From NCBI RefSeq assembly GCF_001746915.1, contig NZ_MJGC01000043.1:35966-99965 (forward strand): a stretch of DNA of 64,000 bases, given 5' to 3'. This document shows positions 1 through 8,983 of this stretch, piece after piece. The DNA comes from Desertifilum tharense IPPAS B-1220. Its GTDB lineage: Bacteria; Cyanobacteriota; Cyanobacteriia; Cyanobacteriales; Desertifilaceae. Position 1 is the first letter of the stretch; each line of letters opens with the position of its first letter. The notes beneath the pieces were generated by a model. It was not told the origin of the DNA and made no database searches. It saw only the letters and a list, made by a program, of their open reading frames with translations. A program made the position numbers and the translations under genes.

Positions 1-1
1 G

Positions 2-418
2 AGCGATCGCCTCAGAATCCTAGAAAACTCCTATCTCCTCCCCGAAGCAGCCCCGCTTCACCGCAATATTCTACGTCAATTTCCCGTATTGCAGAGCGTC
101 TTAGAAAGCTTGAGCGAAGGTCTGTTAATTGTTTCGGAGTCGGGAGAACTCTGGTACGTCAACGAACAAGCCCGACAAATTTCGCAACAACTCACCCAGA
201 GCGATCGCACCTCCATCATGGAAGAGATTGAGCGAGTTTGCGACTCTTTAATCGAAAGCCGCAGCCTGTTCCCCGATCAAAAGCTGATCCTCGACTCAGA
301 AATCGTCATGCTAGATGCCACCATTGTTCGCATCCAGGCGCAATGGTTCCAAAGCGCTAAAATTCAGCAAGCTTGCATCCTCGTCACCCTCGAAGACTTG
401 TGCAGCAACAACAACTAG
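2..418 (+). CDS. PAS-like sensor protein, C-terminal fragment (5' end outside the window)
   Basis: The frame is open from base 2 and stops with TAG at 416-418, so this is the 3' end of a gene that begins outside the window. A TTG at 89 could be taken for a start, but the frame continues upstream without a stop. About 138 residues are visible. The segment from about residue 30 (SLSEGLLIVSESGELWYVN) has the look of a PAS fold, which senses small ligands or redox state in signalling proteins. What it is attached to cannot be seen. The stop overlaps the stop of the convergent DUF4168 gene. The family call is an inference from sequence pattern. Confidence 0.6.
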   Translation, partial: SDRLRILENSYLLPEAAPLHRNILRQFPVLQSVLESLSEGLLIVSESGELWYVNEQARQISQQLTQSDRTSIMEEIERVCDSLIESRSLFPDQKLILDSEIVMLDATIVRIQAQWFQSAKIQQACILVTLEDLCSNNN

Positions 419-948
419 CGCGTGAATCCCTGTTGTTGTTGGCGCAACAGTTCCGCTTGAATTTCCTGCCTGAGAATTTCATCTGAAGCCGCACTTGCCG
501 TAATTTCATTAAAACGGCTGAGTTCGAGATTATTGGTTTGGCTAATGGTTTTTGCTTGCGTGCAGTAGTTGACTGCAATACTTTGAGCTTTTTTCGGGAG
601 TTGAGCAACCGTATCGGGTTGATTGCAGACAAAGTTAGGCGGTAAAGTGCCTGGACTAACAACCTGTTGAATTTGAGTAAAGGTGTCTTGACGAATCGGT
701 TCAATCGTCAAAACTGTTCTGGCGTAGTTGCTAACCTCTTCTTCACTGAGAATCACAGGAGGCGCTGGGGGTAACGGCGCACTCGGTTCCGTCGCTTGGG
801 AACTCACTGGGGGTGTGGGAGCGCAACCCAAGGCGAAAATGCTGAAACTGAAGAACCAACCTAAAGGAAGCATCTGGCGCAGTCGTTGCTTAACCCGCAG
901 GCGCGATAAACTCGATGGGACAACAGATTCAACTTCAAAGTGGGTCAT
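415..948 (-). CDS. DUF4168-type lipoprotein
   Basis: 177-residue protein with a basic N terminus, a hydrophobic stretch and a lipobox-like FALGC near residue 42, so probably a lipoprotein exported to the cell envelope. A Pro-rich linker follows, then a helical domain of the cyanobacterial DUF4168 type (NYARTVLTIEPIR near the start, Phe/Asn/Glu pattern in the last third). A longer frame reaches 996, but the ATG at 948 sits just ahead of the signal sequence and is preferred. The function of DUF4168 is not known. It lies beside a second protein of the same type, which suggests a tandem duplication that has diverged strongly. Confidence 0.7.
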   Translation of the reverse strand: MTHFEVESVVPSSLSRLRVKQRLRQMLPLGWFFSFSIFALGCAPTPPVSSQATEPSAPLPPAPPVILSEEEVSNYARTVLTIEPIRQDTFTQIQQVVSPGTLPPNFVCNQPDTVAQLPKKAQSIAVNYCTQAKTISQTNNLELSRFNEITASAASDEILRQEIQAELLRQQQQGFTR

Positions 949-1105
949 AAAAGGCCGCTTGTTCGTTATCAGCACAATTCTCAGGGATTGTATCACCGAA
1001 TCGGACGCGATCGGCGAATCAAACCAACCTGGGAGGTGAGATACAGGAAACTTAAGCCTTACACCGAGTTTTCACCACTTCCCTCCCCAAAGCTAGCGCC
1101 GATCC

Positions 1106-1627
1106 CTAGCGACAAATTTGGAGGTTGCGGAAACGTCCCTCCTGACACAACCGTTGAAACGCACCTGTAATTTGCGTATATTGGGCGGGGTTGCGTTCGT
1201 AGGTGGTTTTGATTTGTCGGAAATCGGCAGCCGATAAGCCATTCTGCTGTAAGATGGCTTGCGACTGATTGCAAAAGCTCTGGATTTGCTGGCGAGTCTC
1301 TCCAGAGAAACTGCTGAGATTGGCAACCGTTCCCGCACCGAGATCGCATTCAAACCGAATTCCGCGTCCTTCTGCACCAAGACTTTGCAGCGCCGCTTCG
1401 CGAGCGAGTTCAATTTCTAAGGTTGAACGGGCAAAACTTTGGATTTTGTCCGCACTAAAAGACTGTGCTTGAGCGGTTTGCGAGAACTCTAAAGCAGAGG
1501 AGCGCCCATTCCAACTGGGGACTAAGCCAGAGAGAACGCCGAGCGCTGCAATTCCAGCAACCAGCAGCGAATGCGATACCAACGGAGTCAAATCGTATCG
1601 AAAACTGTAACGGCAAGAGTTCATCAT
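1106..1627 (-). CDS. DUF4168-type secreted protein
   Basis: 173 residues from the ATG at 1627; the ATG at 1624 is equally possible, and a much longer frame to 1744 lacks support. The N terminus has one hydrophobic segment (SLLVAGIAALGVLSG) and an AQA-like signal-peptidase site near residue 55. The mature part begins FSADKIQSFARSTLEIE, which matches the start of the DUF4168 domain in the neighbouring gene (415-948), and ends with a Cys-containing tail (RLCQEGRFRNLQICR) that could form a disulfide. Role unknown; a periplasmic or envelope location is inferred. Same strand as the neighbour, with about 160 bases between them. Confidence 0.7.
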   Translation of the reverse strand: MMNSCRYSFRYDLTPLVSHSLLVAGIAALGVLSGLVPSWNGRSSALEFSQTAQAQSFSADKIQSFARSTLEIELAREAALQSLGAEGRGIRFECDLGAGTVANLSSFSGETRQQIQSFCNQSQAILQQNGLSAADFRQIKTTYERNPAQYTQITGAFQRLCQEGRFRNLQICR

Positions 1628-1747
1628 GGTTGGGCGTGATAAAACACCTATCAGGAATAGAAGACTAACTGTTTTGAACTGTTTTATAGCCGGGAAGTTC
1701 CAAAGCTTTTGAGAATTTCCCGCCTTTTTGCGCTTGCAAGCCATACC

Positions 1748-2731
1748 TTAGCGTTGACGCGCGAGTTGACAAAGTTCGATAATTTTAGCGTGCAAGGTTG
1801 ATTGCTCCGGTGCGCCTTGCTTAAGACTCATTTCGAGTTCTAACAATAGGGGTAAAGATTGGCGCAGTTGCAGGAGCGATCGCGATCGCACTTGTTGGCG
1901 TAAAAAGTAGATGCGTTTGGGGTTTGCCACTTCCGCCGCCTGAGCAATGACGCGTTCGTCACTCTCTTTGGCTTCTTCCATGAGCTTAACCCACAGCCAA
2001 GTCCGAAATTGTCTGACTAACGTTGCCAAAATCGCTAAGGCGGGTTCATTGCGATTCAGTAAAGCCGTGACTAAATGGAGAGCGCGATCGGTTTCTCCTT
2101 GGGCGATCGCTTCGGCGAGTTGTAAACTATTTTGGGTATTGGCACTCACCAGAGCAACGATGGCGCTATCGTCAACTGTCTTTCCGTTCGCATAGAGCTT
2201 CAGCTTATCGAGTTCGCTAAATAACTGTCGTGTATTATTGCCGATCAATTCCGCTAAAAGTTCCGCAGCCGTAGCAGTAAGTTGAACATCCAGTTCTTTG
2301 GCGGTTTCTCTGACGCGATGAATCAATAAGTCGGTTTTCCAAGGCGGAATGGGGGAAAATTCGCGAATTGATTGAGCGTATTGTTGCAGGAGTTTGGTTG
2401 ATTTTAGTCGTCCATCGGGTTTGTTGCGACAAGTCAGCAGCAAGACTGAGGTATCGGGAATGCTGGGTAAGGTTCGCTCTAACTCTTCAATAATGGCGTC
2501 GGAAACGCTCTGTAATATGGGCGTATCGACTAACCAAACGAACCGCGAACCCATCCCAAATGGCGGCGTCATCGCTTCGTTTAAAGCCGCGATCGCGCTT
2601 TGGGAATCGTTCGGAGGATACTGTTGATAGTTGAAACTCTCCCAGTTGGGATCGAGTACCGAGTCTCGCAAGGTGGCGATCGCACGTTCTAGGGCAAATT
2701 CGTCTTCACCCCAGTAGAGATAGACTGGCAT
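1748..2731 (-). CDS. holA: DNA polymerase III delta subunit
   Basis: 327 residues, the usual length of HolA. This subunit opens the beta sliding clamp and is part of the clamp loader. The N terminus MPVYLYWGEDEFALE is the degenerate nucleotide-fold start seen in cyanobacterial delta subunits. The central region (LLAELIGNNTRQLFSELDKLKLY) is the conserved delta signature, and the C-terminal helical domain forms the collar. The ATG at 2731 directly precedes the conserved block. Downstream on the same strand is the DUF4168 gene; upstream is a repeat-filled spacer. Cytoplasmic replication protein; no oddities seen. Confidence 0.93.
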   Translation of the reverse strand: MPVYLYWGEDEFALERAIATLRDSVLDPNWESFNYQQYPPNDSQSAIAALNEAMTPPFGMGSRFVWLVDTPILQSVSDAIIEELERTLPSIPDTSVLLLTCRNKPDGRLKSTKLLQQYAQSIREFSPIPPWKTDLLIHRVRETAKELDVQLTATAAELLAELIGNNTRQLFSELDKLKLYANGKTVDDSAIVALVSANTQNSLQLAEAIAQGETDRALHLVTALLNRNEPALAILATLVRQFRTWLWVKLMEEAKESDERVIAQAAEVANPKRIYFLRQQVRSRSLLQLRQSLPLLLELEMSLKQGAPEQSTLHAKIIELCQLARQR

Positions 2732-2739
2732 AGGGTTGA

Positions 2740-2880
2740 GAAGGGAATTGGGAGTTGGGGAAGAAGGGAGTTGGGAGTTGGGAGTTGGGGGTTGGGGAAG
2801 AAGGGAGTTGGGGAAGAAGGGAGTTGGGAGTTGGGAGTTGGGAGTTGGGGAAGAAGGGAGTTGGGAGTTGAGGGAGGAAG
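2740..2880. repeat. GGGAGTTGG / GGGAAGAA minisatellite
   Basis: About 140 bases made of irregular copies of GGGAGTTGG interrupted by GGGAAGAA. It starts a few bases upstream of the holA start codon, so it probably lies in or near its promoter region. One reading frame across it is open, but it encodes only repeated Gly-Val-Glu-Leu words and has no protein signature, so I do not call it a gene. The rest of the spacer to 3060 shows nothing I recognise. Confidence 0.85.
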
Positions 2881-3060
2881 GGGAATGTTCTATTAACTTC
2901 GCACTATCTTCCTATTCAGAATACCGCTTCTGAGCGTGCAAGCTCCTGATACAAATTCTATGTAAAACTGCACTTAATCAAAGGGTGCAAAGCCTTGCGA
3001 CATACGAATTCATAGATGCTGCCTGAATTGGAATTAGGATGACTTCGGAATCAGCGCACT

Positions 3061-3123
3061 CTCTTCCCCCCACCTCCCCATCCTCTTCCCCACTCAGCAC
3101 TCAGCACTCAGCACTCAGCACTT
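3061..3123. repeat. Pyrimidine-rich tract plus CTCAGCACT array
   Basis: A C-rich segment (CTTCCCCCCACCTCCCC and a second similar block) is followed by four near-tandem CTCAGCA(CT) units. The same compound motif appears at 19739-19793 in inverted orientation, at 21457-21503 and at 22764-22893. It is therefore a dispersed intergenic repeat family. It sits about 50 bases upstream of the cupredoxin gene. Confidence 0.85.
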
Positions 3124-3174
3124 TCTAGTATCCTAGGCAAAAAGAGCGCGATTGAGAACAAGGGGGTCTAGAAG

Positions 3175-3669
3175 ATGTTAAAACGCTTATCGGGTTTCCA
3201 AGCCGGTGTTTGGGTTGGAGTAGCGGCGAGTCGGTTGTTGGGTTGTTTGCTGGGAATTGGCTTGCTAGTTGGGGGAGTCTTCTGTATGCCAGCTTTGGCG
3301 GTGGATTTGGTACATCAAACAGCAACAGAAGTACAAGTCGATTTAGGAAATCGGGCAAATGAATTAAAGTTTGTTCCCAATCATTTAGACTTTATTGCGG
3401 GACAGCGCTACAAACTGGTTTTACATAACCCTAGCGAACAGAAGCATTATTTTACCGCTAAAGACTTCGCGGATGCGATTTGGAGTCAGAAAGTAGAAGC
3501 GGGAAAGGTGGAAGTTAAAGGCGCAATTCACGAGTTAGAGTTAAAGCCAGGAGCAACAGCGGAATGGGTGTTTATTCCTCTCAAGGGAGGAACCTATGAG
3601 CTTCATTGTTCTGTTCCAGGACATACAGAAGCGGGAATGACAGGAGATCTTGCGATCGCAGTCGAATAA
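3175..3669 (+). CDS. Type 1 copper protein (plastocyanin/azurin-like cupredoxin)
   Basis: 164 residues. A hydrophobic N terminus ending in PALAVD is a likely signal peptide, so the mature domain (about 120 residues) should be outside the cytoplasmic membrane or in the thylakoid lumen. The copper ligands are visible: His91 in QKHYF, then Cys145, His150 and Met155 in CSVPGHTEAGM, the C-x4-H-x4-M spacing of type 1 copper sites. Such proteins carry single electrons. It is not plastocyanin itself: the loops and N-terminal half differ, so the partner is unknown. It stands alone, with map downstream on the same strand. Confidence 0.85.
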   Translation: MLKRLSGFQAGVWVGVAASRLLGCLLGIGLLVGGVFCMPALAVDLVHQTATEVQVDLGNRANELKFVPNHLDFIAGQRYKLVLHNPSEQKHYFTAKDFADAIWSQKVEAGKVEVKGAIHELELKPGATAEWVFIPLKGGTYELHCSVPGHTEAGMTGDLAIAVE

Positions 3670-3743
3670 GCGCATCGACGCTAAATTCAGGCTATTTTAA
3701 GGAGAGGTAATTTTAATGCGATCGCTTCCCCTATCCTGACAGA

Positions 3744-4571
3744 ATGAATATTCTCACCCATTTACTCGCGAAATCGACTCAGCAGCCTCCCCAAATCAAG
3801 AAAAGTCGCCGGGGGATTGAAATTAAATCTCCCGCAGAGATTGAAATTATGCGACAGGCGGGTAAAATTGTTGCCACGGTTCTCCACGAAATCTCAGAAC
3901 GGATTGAACCGGGAATGACGACTCGCGATCTCGATGAATATGCAGAAAAGCGAATTCGGGAAATGGGGGCGACTCCTAGCTTCAAAGGCTATCATGGCTT
4001 CCCGGCTTCAATTTGTGCTTCTGTTAACACTCAAGTGGTTCACGGCATTCCCTCCAAGAAGAAGATTTGTACTGGGGATGTCGTTAAAATCGATACTGGC
4101 GCTTATTATCAAGGGTTTCATGGCGATTCTTGCATTACCATCGCTGTCGGTGAGGTGTCTGGGGAAGCCGCGAAGTTAATTCAGGCGGCGCAAACCGCTT
4201 TGTATCAGGGAATTGAGCAAGTTAAAGCCGGAAATTCCCTATTAGATATTGCTGGAGCTATTGAAGATTATGTTAAATCCCAAGGCTTTTCTGTGGTCGA
4301 GAACTTTACAGGGCATGGGGTAGGGCGTAATTTACATGAAGAACCGGCGGTGTTTAATTTCCGCACGAAGTCTTTACCCAATGTGCGCCTAGAAGCGGGA
4401 ATGACTCTGGCAATTGAACCGATCCTGAATGCAGGTTCTAAATTTACCCGGACTTTGCCCGATCGCTGGACGGTGGAAACGGTGGATAATTCCTTATCGG
4501 CGCAATTTGAACATACTGTTCTAGTGACAGCCAAAGGGTACGAAATTCTCACAGATCGCTCAAACCTGTAA
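3744..4571 (+). CDS. map: Methionine aminopeptidase, type I
   Basis: 275 residues. It removes the initiator methionine from new proteins in the cytoplasm. The five metal ligands are present in order: Asp in KIDTGA, Asp in HGDSCIT, His in TGHGVGR, Glu in AIEPIL and Glu in AQFEHT, as in the dinuclear type I enzyme. An N-terminal extension of about 28 residues, rich in Lys and Pro, precedes the catalytic fold ([12 protein letters not shown]). This resembles the extended variants found in cyanobacteria, which often carry more than one map gene. The downstream amidase starts 30 bases after the stop. Confidence 0.95.
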   Translation: MNILTHLLAKSTQQPPQIKKSRRGIEIKSPAEIEIMRQAGKIVATVLHEISERIEPGMTTRDLDEYAEKRIREMGATPSFKGYHGFPASICASVNTQVVHGIPSKKKICTGDVVKIDTGAYYQGFHGDSCITIAVGEVSGEAAKLIQAAQTALYQGIEQVKAGNSLLDIAGAIEDYVKSQGFSVVENFTGHGVGRNLHEEPAVFNFRTKSLPNVRLEAGMTLAIEPILNAGSKFTRTLPDRWTVETVDNSLSAQFEHTVLVTAKGYEILTDRSNL

Positions 4572-4600
4572 GATCCGTTTAGCCTCATTCGAGATGTGCT

Positions 4601-6001
4601 ATGGATAAGCTCGATCTAGCCTTTGCTTCTGCTATTGACCAAGCCAAACTGATTCGCGATCGCACTATTTCCCCTTTAGAACTGGTGGAATTGTATCTCG
4701 AACGGATTCAACGCCTCGATCCGCAATTCGGTAGTTATTTTACGGTGATGGCAGACCAAGCGCTAGCCGAGGCAAAAGCTAAAACTGAAAAGCTGGGGCG
4801 CAATTCTCAAGATTTACCGCCCTTTTTTGGGGTACCCATCTCGATTAAAGACTTAAATCCAGTTGCAGGCGTCCCCTGTAGCTATGGTATTCGGGCATTA
4901 ATGGCGCAACCTGCTGAATGGGAACCGGCGCTGGTGGGTTTAATTCGCGCGGCGGGTTTCACGATCTTGGGTAAAACGGCAACGTCTGAACTCGGTTCCA
5001 TGCCGTTTACGGAACCCACAGGCTTTCCCCCCACCCGCAACCCTTGGAACTTAGAATACACGGCGGGCGGTTCGAGTGGTGGCGCGGCGGCGGCGGTGGC
5101 GGCGGGGTTATGCGCGATCGCTCAAGGGTCTGATGGCGGCGGATCGGTGCGCGGACCAGCTTCTTGTTGCGGCGTTGTCGGCTTAAAGCCGTCGCGGGGG
5201 AGAATTTCTAATGCTCCTGTGGGCGATCGCATTAGCGGTATTGCCACCGATGGTAGCATTGCCCGGACTGTTGCCGATGCTGCGGCTCTCCTCGATGTCA
5301 TGTCCGGTTACATCACGGGCGACCCCTACTGGCTCCCCCCGCCGGAAATCTCGTTTCTAGAGGCGACTAAAAGCCCACCCAAGCCGTTACGCATCGCTTT
5401 TGCTACAAATTTACCTTTGGTGGGCGAAGCCGCTCCAAGCTGCAAGCAGGCGGTTCTGGAGACGGCTCAAATCCTTACAGAAATGGGGCATACCTTGGAA
5501 GAGGGTTGTCCTGAATTTGCCGATTTGGTAGAACCGTTTACGGTGGTTTGGCAAACTGCGATCGCGGCGGCGGGGATTCCTGTGGAATTATTGCAACCGA
5601 TTAACCAGTGGTTTTTCTCGCGGGTGGTGGATGCGGGAACTTATCTGCGGGCCGTTACCCAAATGCAAATCATTTCCCGGCGCATTGTCAGCTTTTTTGA
5701 TAACTACGATGCGCTATTGATTCCCGTCTACATGCACTCCCCCATCCGCGTGGGCGAATGGGCCCCATTATCGCCCCCAGAGGTCTTGCAAAAGGTGATT
5801 GACTGGATTGCCCCTTGTCCGCCGTTCAACGCCACTGGACAGCCTGCGATCGCCCTCCCTGTGGGTTTAGATGACCGGGGTTTACCTACTGCCGTTCAAC
5901 TCGTTGGCAAACCGGCGGCTGAGTCTACCATCCTAGCGTTAGCCGCTGAGTTGGAGCGCGCCAAACCTGGGTTGCAACGACCTCCCTTGAGTGTGAAATA
6001 A
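4601..6001 (+). CDS. Amidase signature family hydrolase
   Basis: 466 residues with the Ser-cisSer-Lys triad of the amidase signature family: Lys83 in SIKDLNP, cis-Ser158 in TAGGSSGGAAAA and nucleophile Ser182 in DGGGSVRGPAS. The spacing of 24 residues between the two serines is the family norm. These enzymes hydrolyse amide bonds of small molecules; GatA is a relative. It is probably not GatA, because that enzyme is normally a little longer and works with GatB and GatC, which are not nearby. The substrate cannot be read from the sequence. It may share a transcript with map upstream. Confidence 0.85.
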   Translation: MDKLDLAFASAIDQAKLIRDRTISPLELVELYLERIQRLDPQFGSYFTVMADQALAEAKAKTEKLGRNSQDLPPFFGVPISIKDLNPVAGVPCSYGIRALMAQPAEWEPALVGLIRAAGFTILGKTATSELGSMPFTEPTGFPPTRNPWNLEYTAGGSSGGAAAAVAAGLCAIAQGSDGGGSVRGPASCCGVVGLKPSRGRISNAPVGDRISGIATDGSIARTVADAAALLDVMSGYITGDPYWLPPPEISFLEATKSPPKPLRIAFATNLPLVGEAAPSCKQAVLETAQILTEMGHTLEEGCPEFADLVEPFTVVWQTAIAAAGIPVELLQPINQWFFSRVVDAGTYLRAVTQMQIISRRIVSFFDNYDALLIPVYMHSPIRVGEWAPLSPPEVLQKVIDWIAPCPPFNATGQPAIALPVGLDDRGLPTAVQLVGKPAAESTILALAAELERAKPGLQRPPLSVK

Positions 6002-6086
6002 CAAGTAACGAAAGATGTAATTTTTGCCGATTGCCTTAACTTTTTGGGAACACTAAAAAGTAGAGTCCCCACACGCAGATAAATCT

Positions 6087-6317
6087 ATGCTGAAAGGTTG
6101 GTTAAAATCTTTTTTGACGCTTGGCGTGTTGCTGTTTTTGGGGTTTGTGCTGTTTGGCGATCGCATTTTACCCCAACCCATGAGCCAGGCCAGCGTCAAT
6201 ACTCGCACTTCCATGAATGCAGCCCTCAAAGGCTTATTCCCGGAGAGGAAACCGCGACTGAAGCCTTACGAACGCACAGAAGACGCCATTCAACGGGAAA
6301 CAGGCGAACGGCGATAA
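6087..6317 (+). CDS. Small single-span membrane protein, conserved type unknown
   Basis: 76 residues: a short basic start, one hydrophobic segment (residues 8-24, LTLGVLLFLGFVLFG), then a charged, mostly basic tail of about 45 residues (FPERKPRLKPYERTEDA). This predicts a bitopic membrane protein with a soluble tail. I do not recognise a named family. It begins about 85 bases after the amidase and ends at a GC-rich hairpin shared with the convergent ilvC. Confidence 0.65.
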   Translation: MLKGWLKSFLTLGVLLFLGFVLFGDRILPQPMSQASVNTRTSMNAALKGLFPERKPRLKPYERTEDAIQRETGERR

Positions 6318-6318
6318 C

Positions 6319-6345
6319 AACAGGGGGGCGTGACTTCCCCCCGTT
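6319..6345. terminator. Bidirectional terminator-like hairpin
   Basis: GGGGGG (6323-6328) pairs with CCCCCC (6337-6342), extended by AAC/GTT with one bulged A; the loop is eight bases. It lies between two convergent stop codons (6317 and 6356). No clear T run follows on either strand, so termination may be weak or Rho-assisted. Confidence 0.5.
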
Positions 6346-6355
6346 GAGTCTCAAC

Positions 6356-7405
<1,050 letters not shown>

Positions 7406-7599
7406 TTACCAAAAAATGAGCGACCAAAGTAAGAGCGATCGCACCTGAATTGAGTTTCTTGGAGAATGGGTTGTCAATTTATCACTAGAGATTGAATGAA
7501 TGCCTAGGATGAAATCGCTAGACTAAAGGCTAAAAGAACCTCACCCTCTAAAAAAAGGCGAGTTATGTCCCCAATCCTTCCATTTTCCTTTGGCATTCA

Positions 7600-8034
7600 A
7601 TGTTACACGCTATTATGACTCGTCCGGACGACTCCCTCCAAAAGAGCTTAGGTCAGTCACTGGTTCAACAAGCTACGCAAGATCTTTCCTCGACGCATCA
7701 CCCCTCCCCAGAAGAAACGTTGCAGTGCTACCAAAAACTGCTCAATCGACTTTGGCAGGTTTGTTTGCCTATCCTGGGACGGATTACCATTAAAGTGATT
7801 CTTGAGCGCGCTTTAGTGATGACCCAAGCGAAATATCCATTTATTCGCGATCTCGCGGGGGAAGACGATGGAATTTCAGTCGAACGCTTGCATCAACACG
7901 CCAGCCGCGAACAACTCGACCTCCTTTGCGAAGGTCTATATGAATTTTCTACGCATTTAGTCGATCTGTTAAGTCTCTTAACCGGAGAACGCCTGCTGCG
8001 ACGCCTCATCCAAGAGATTTCGGCGCAAAACTAG
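7600..8034 (+). CDS. Conserved-looking hypothetical protein, helical
   Basis: 144 residues from the ATG at 7600; an ATG at 7615 (MTRPDDS) is an equally good start. The protein is largely helical and leucine-rich in its last third (HLVDLLSLLTGERLLRRL), with no signal peptide or membrane span. I do not recognise the family. It stands upstream of purC by 80 bases and could be co-transcribed with it. The 200-base spacer before it, back to ilvC, shows no clear regulatory element. Confidence 0.6.
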   Translation: MLHAIMTRPDDSLQKSLGQSLVQQATQDLSSTHHPSPEETLQCYQKLLNRLWQVCLPILGRITIKVILERALVMTQAKYPFIRDLAGEDDGISVERLHQHASREQLDLLCEGLYEFSTHLVDLLSLLTGERLLRRLIQEISAQN

Positions 8035-8113
8035 CGATCGCGCTGAATGGAAACTAGCCCAGTGGGAGTAAAATTGTGAAGCCAATCGAGTTCTAGGGGT
8101 CACAGCTTCCGCC

Positions 8114-8851
8114 ATGTCCGCTTTATCTCAACTGTACGAAGGCAAAGCCAAAATTATCTATACCACAGAAGATCCAGAAGTTTTAATCGCCCACTTCAAA
8201 GACGACGCCACCGCATTTAATGCCCAAAAACGCGGCACCATCCAAGGCAAAGGGCAAATGAACTGCACCATCTCCAGCCGCCTATTTGAACAACTCGAAG
8301 CCCAAGGCATTCAAACCCACTACCTAGAACAGCTCAACGGGAACGACATGCGCGTCAAGGCGGTCAAAATTATTCCCCTAGAAGTGGTCATCCGGAACAT
8401 TGCGGCCGGTAGCTTATGTCAACAAACCGGAATTCCCCTCGGTCAAATCTTACCCAAACCGCTCGTGGAATTTCATTATAAAAACGATGCCCTAGGCGAT
8501 CCTTTACTCACCCGCGATCGCACTTTACTCCTAGAGTTAGCCACCCCCGAACAACTCGACCAAATTCAACAGGTTGCTTTAGAAGTCAATCAACACTTGC
8601 AGGCGTTCTTTACCCGTTGTGGCATTACTCTGGTGGATTTCAAGCTGGAATTTGGCTTAGACAGCGCTCAAACCCTATTGCTCGCCGACGAAATCAGCCC
8701 CGATACCTGTCGCTTGTGGAATGCGGCCGAAACCGACCCCAACCTTCGCGTCATGGATAAAGACCGATTTCGCCGCGACTTAGGCAATGTTGAAGCTGGC
8801 TATCAGCAAGTTCTAGAGCGAATCTTAAACCAAGCCAGCGGTAGAAATTAA
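8114..8851 (+). CDS. purC: SAICAR synthetase (phosphoribosylaminoimidazole-succinocarboxamide synthase)
   Basis: 245 residues, the usual length. It joins CAIR and aspartate with ATP to make SAICAR in purine synthesis. Visible signatures are the start LYEGKAKIIYTT, the block KRGTIQGKGQMN, the substrate loop VVIRNIAAGSL and the motif LADEISPDTCRLW near residue 190. Cytoplasmic. The ATG at 8114 directly precedes the conserved N terminus. Convincing and intact. Confidence 0.97.
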   Translation: MSALSQLYEGKAKIIYTTEDPEVLIAHFKDDATAFNAQKRGTIQGKGQMNCTISSRLFEQLEAQGIQTHYLEQLNGNDMRVKAVKIIPLEVVIRNIAAGSLCQQTGIPLGQILPKPLVEFHYKNDALGDPLLTRDRTLLLELATPEQLDQIQQVALEVNQHLQAFFTRCGITLVDFKLEFGLDSAQTLLLADEISPDTCRLWNAAETDPNLRVMDKDRFRRDLGNVEAGYQQVLERILNQASGRN

Positions 8852-8983
8852 CGCCTCGCGAAACAAAAATAGGCCGTAGAATGACTTACTGTTTGGTGAG
8901 TGCAACGCTCTAAGCCAAAAACTTTCTTGAGTCAAGGCCAGATCGCGCTCAAAATATTCTAGTGGTGTGGAAGTGGAAGTAAC

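Noticed and set aside
2736..2933. Possible CRISPR-like or coding repeat
   Set aside because: Units are short, contiguous and irregular with no spacers, so it is a minisatellite.
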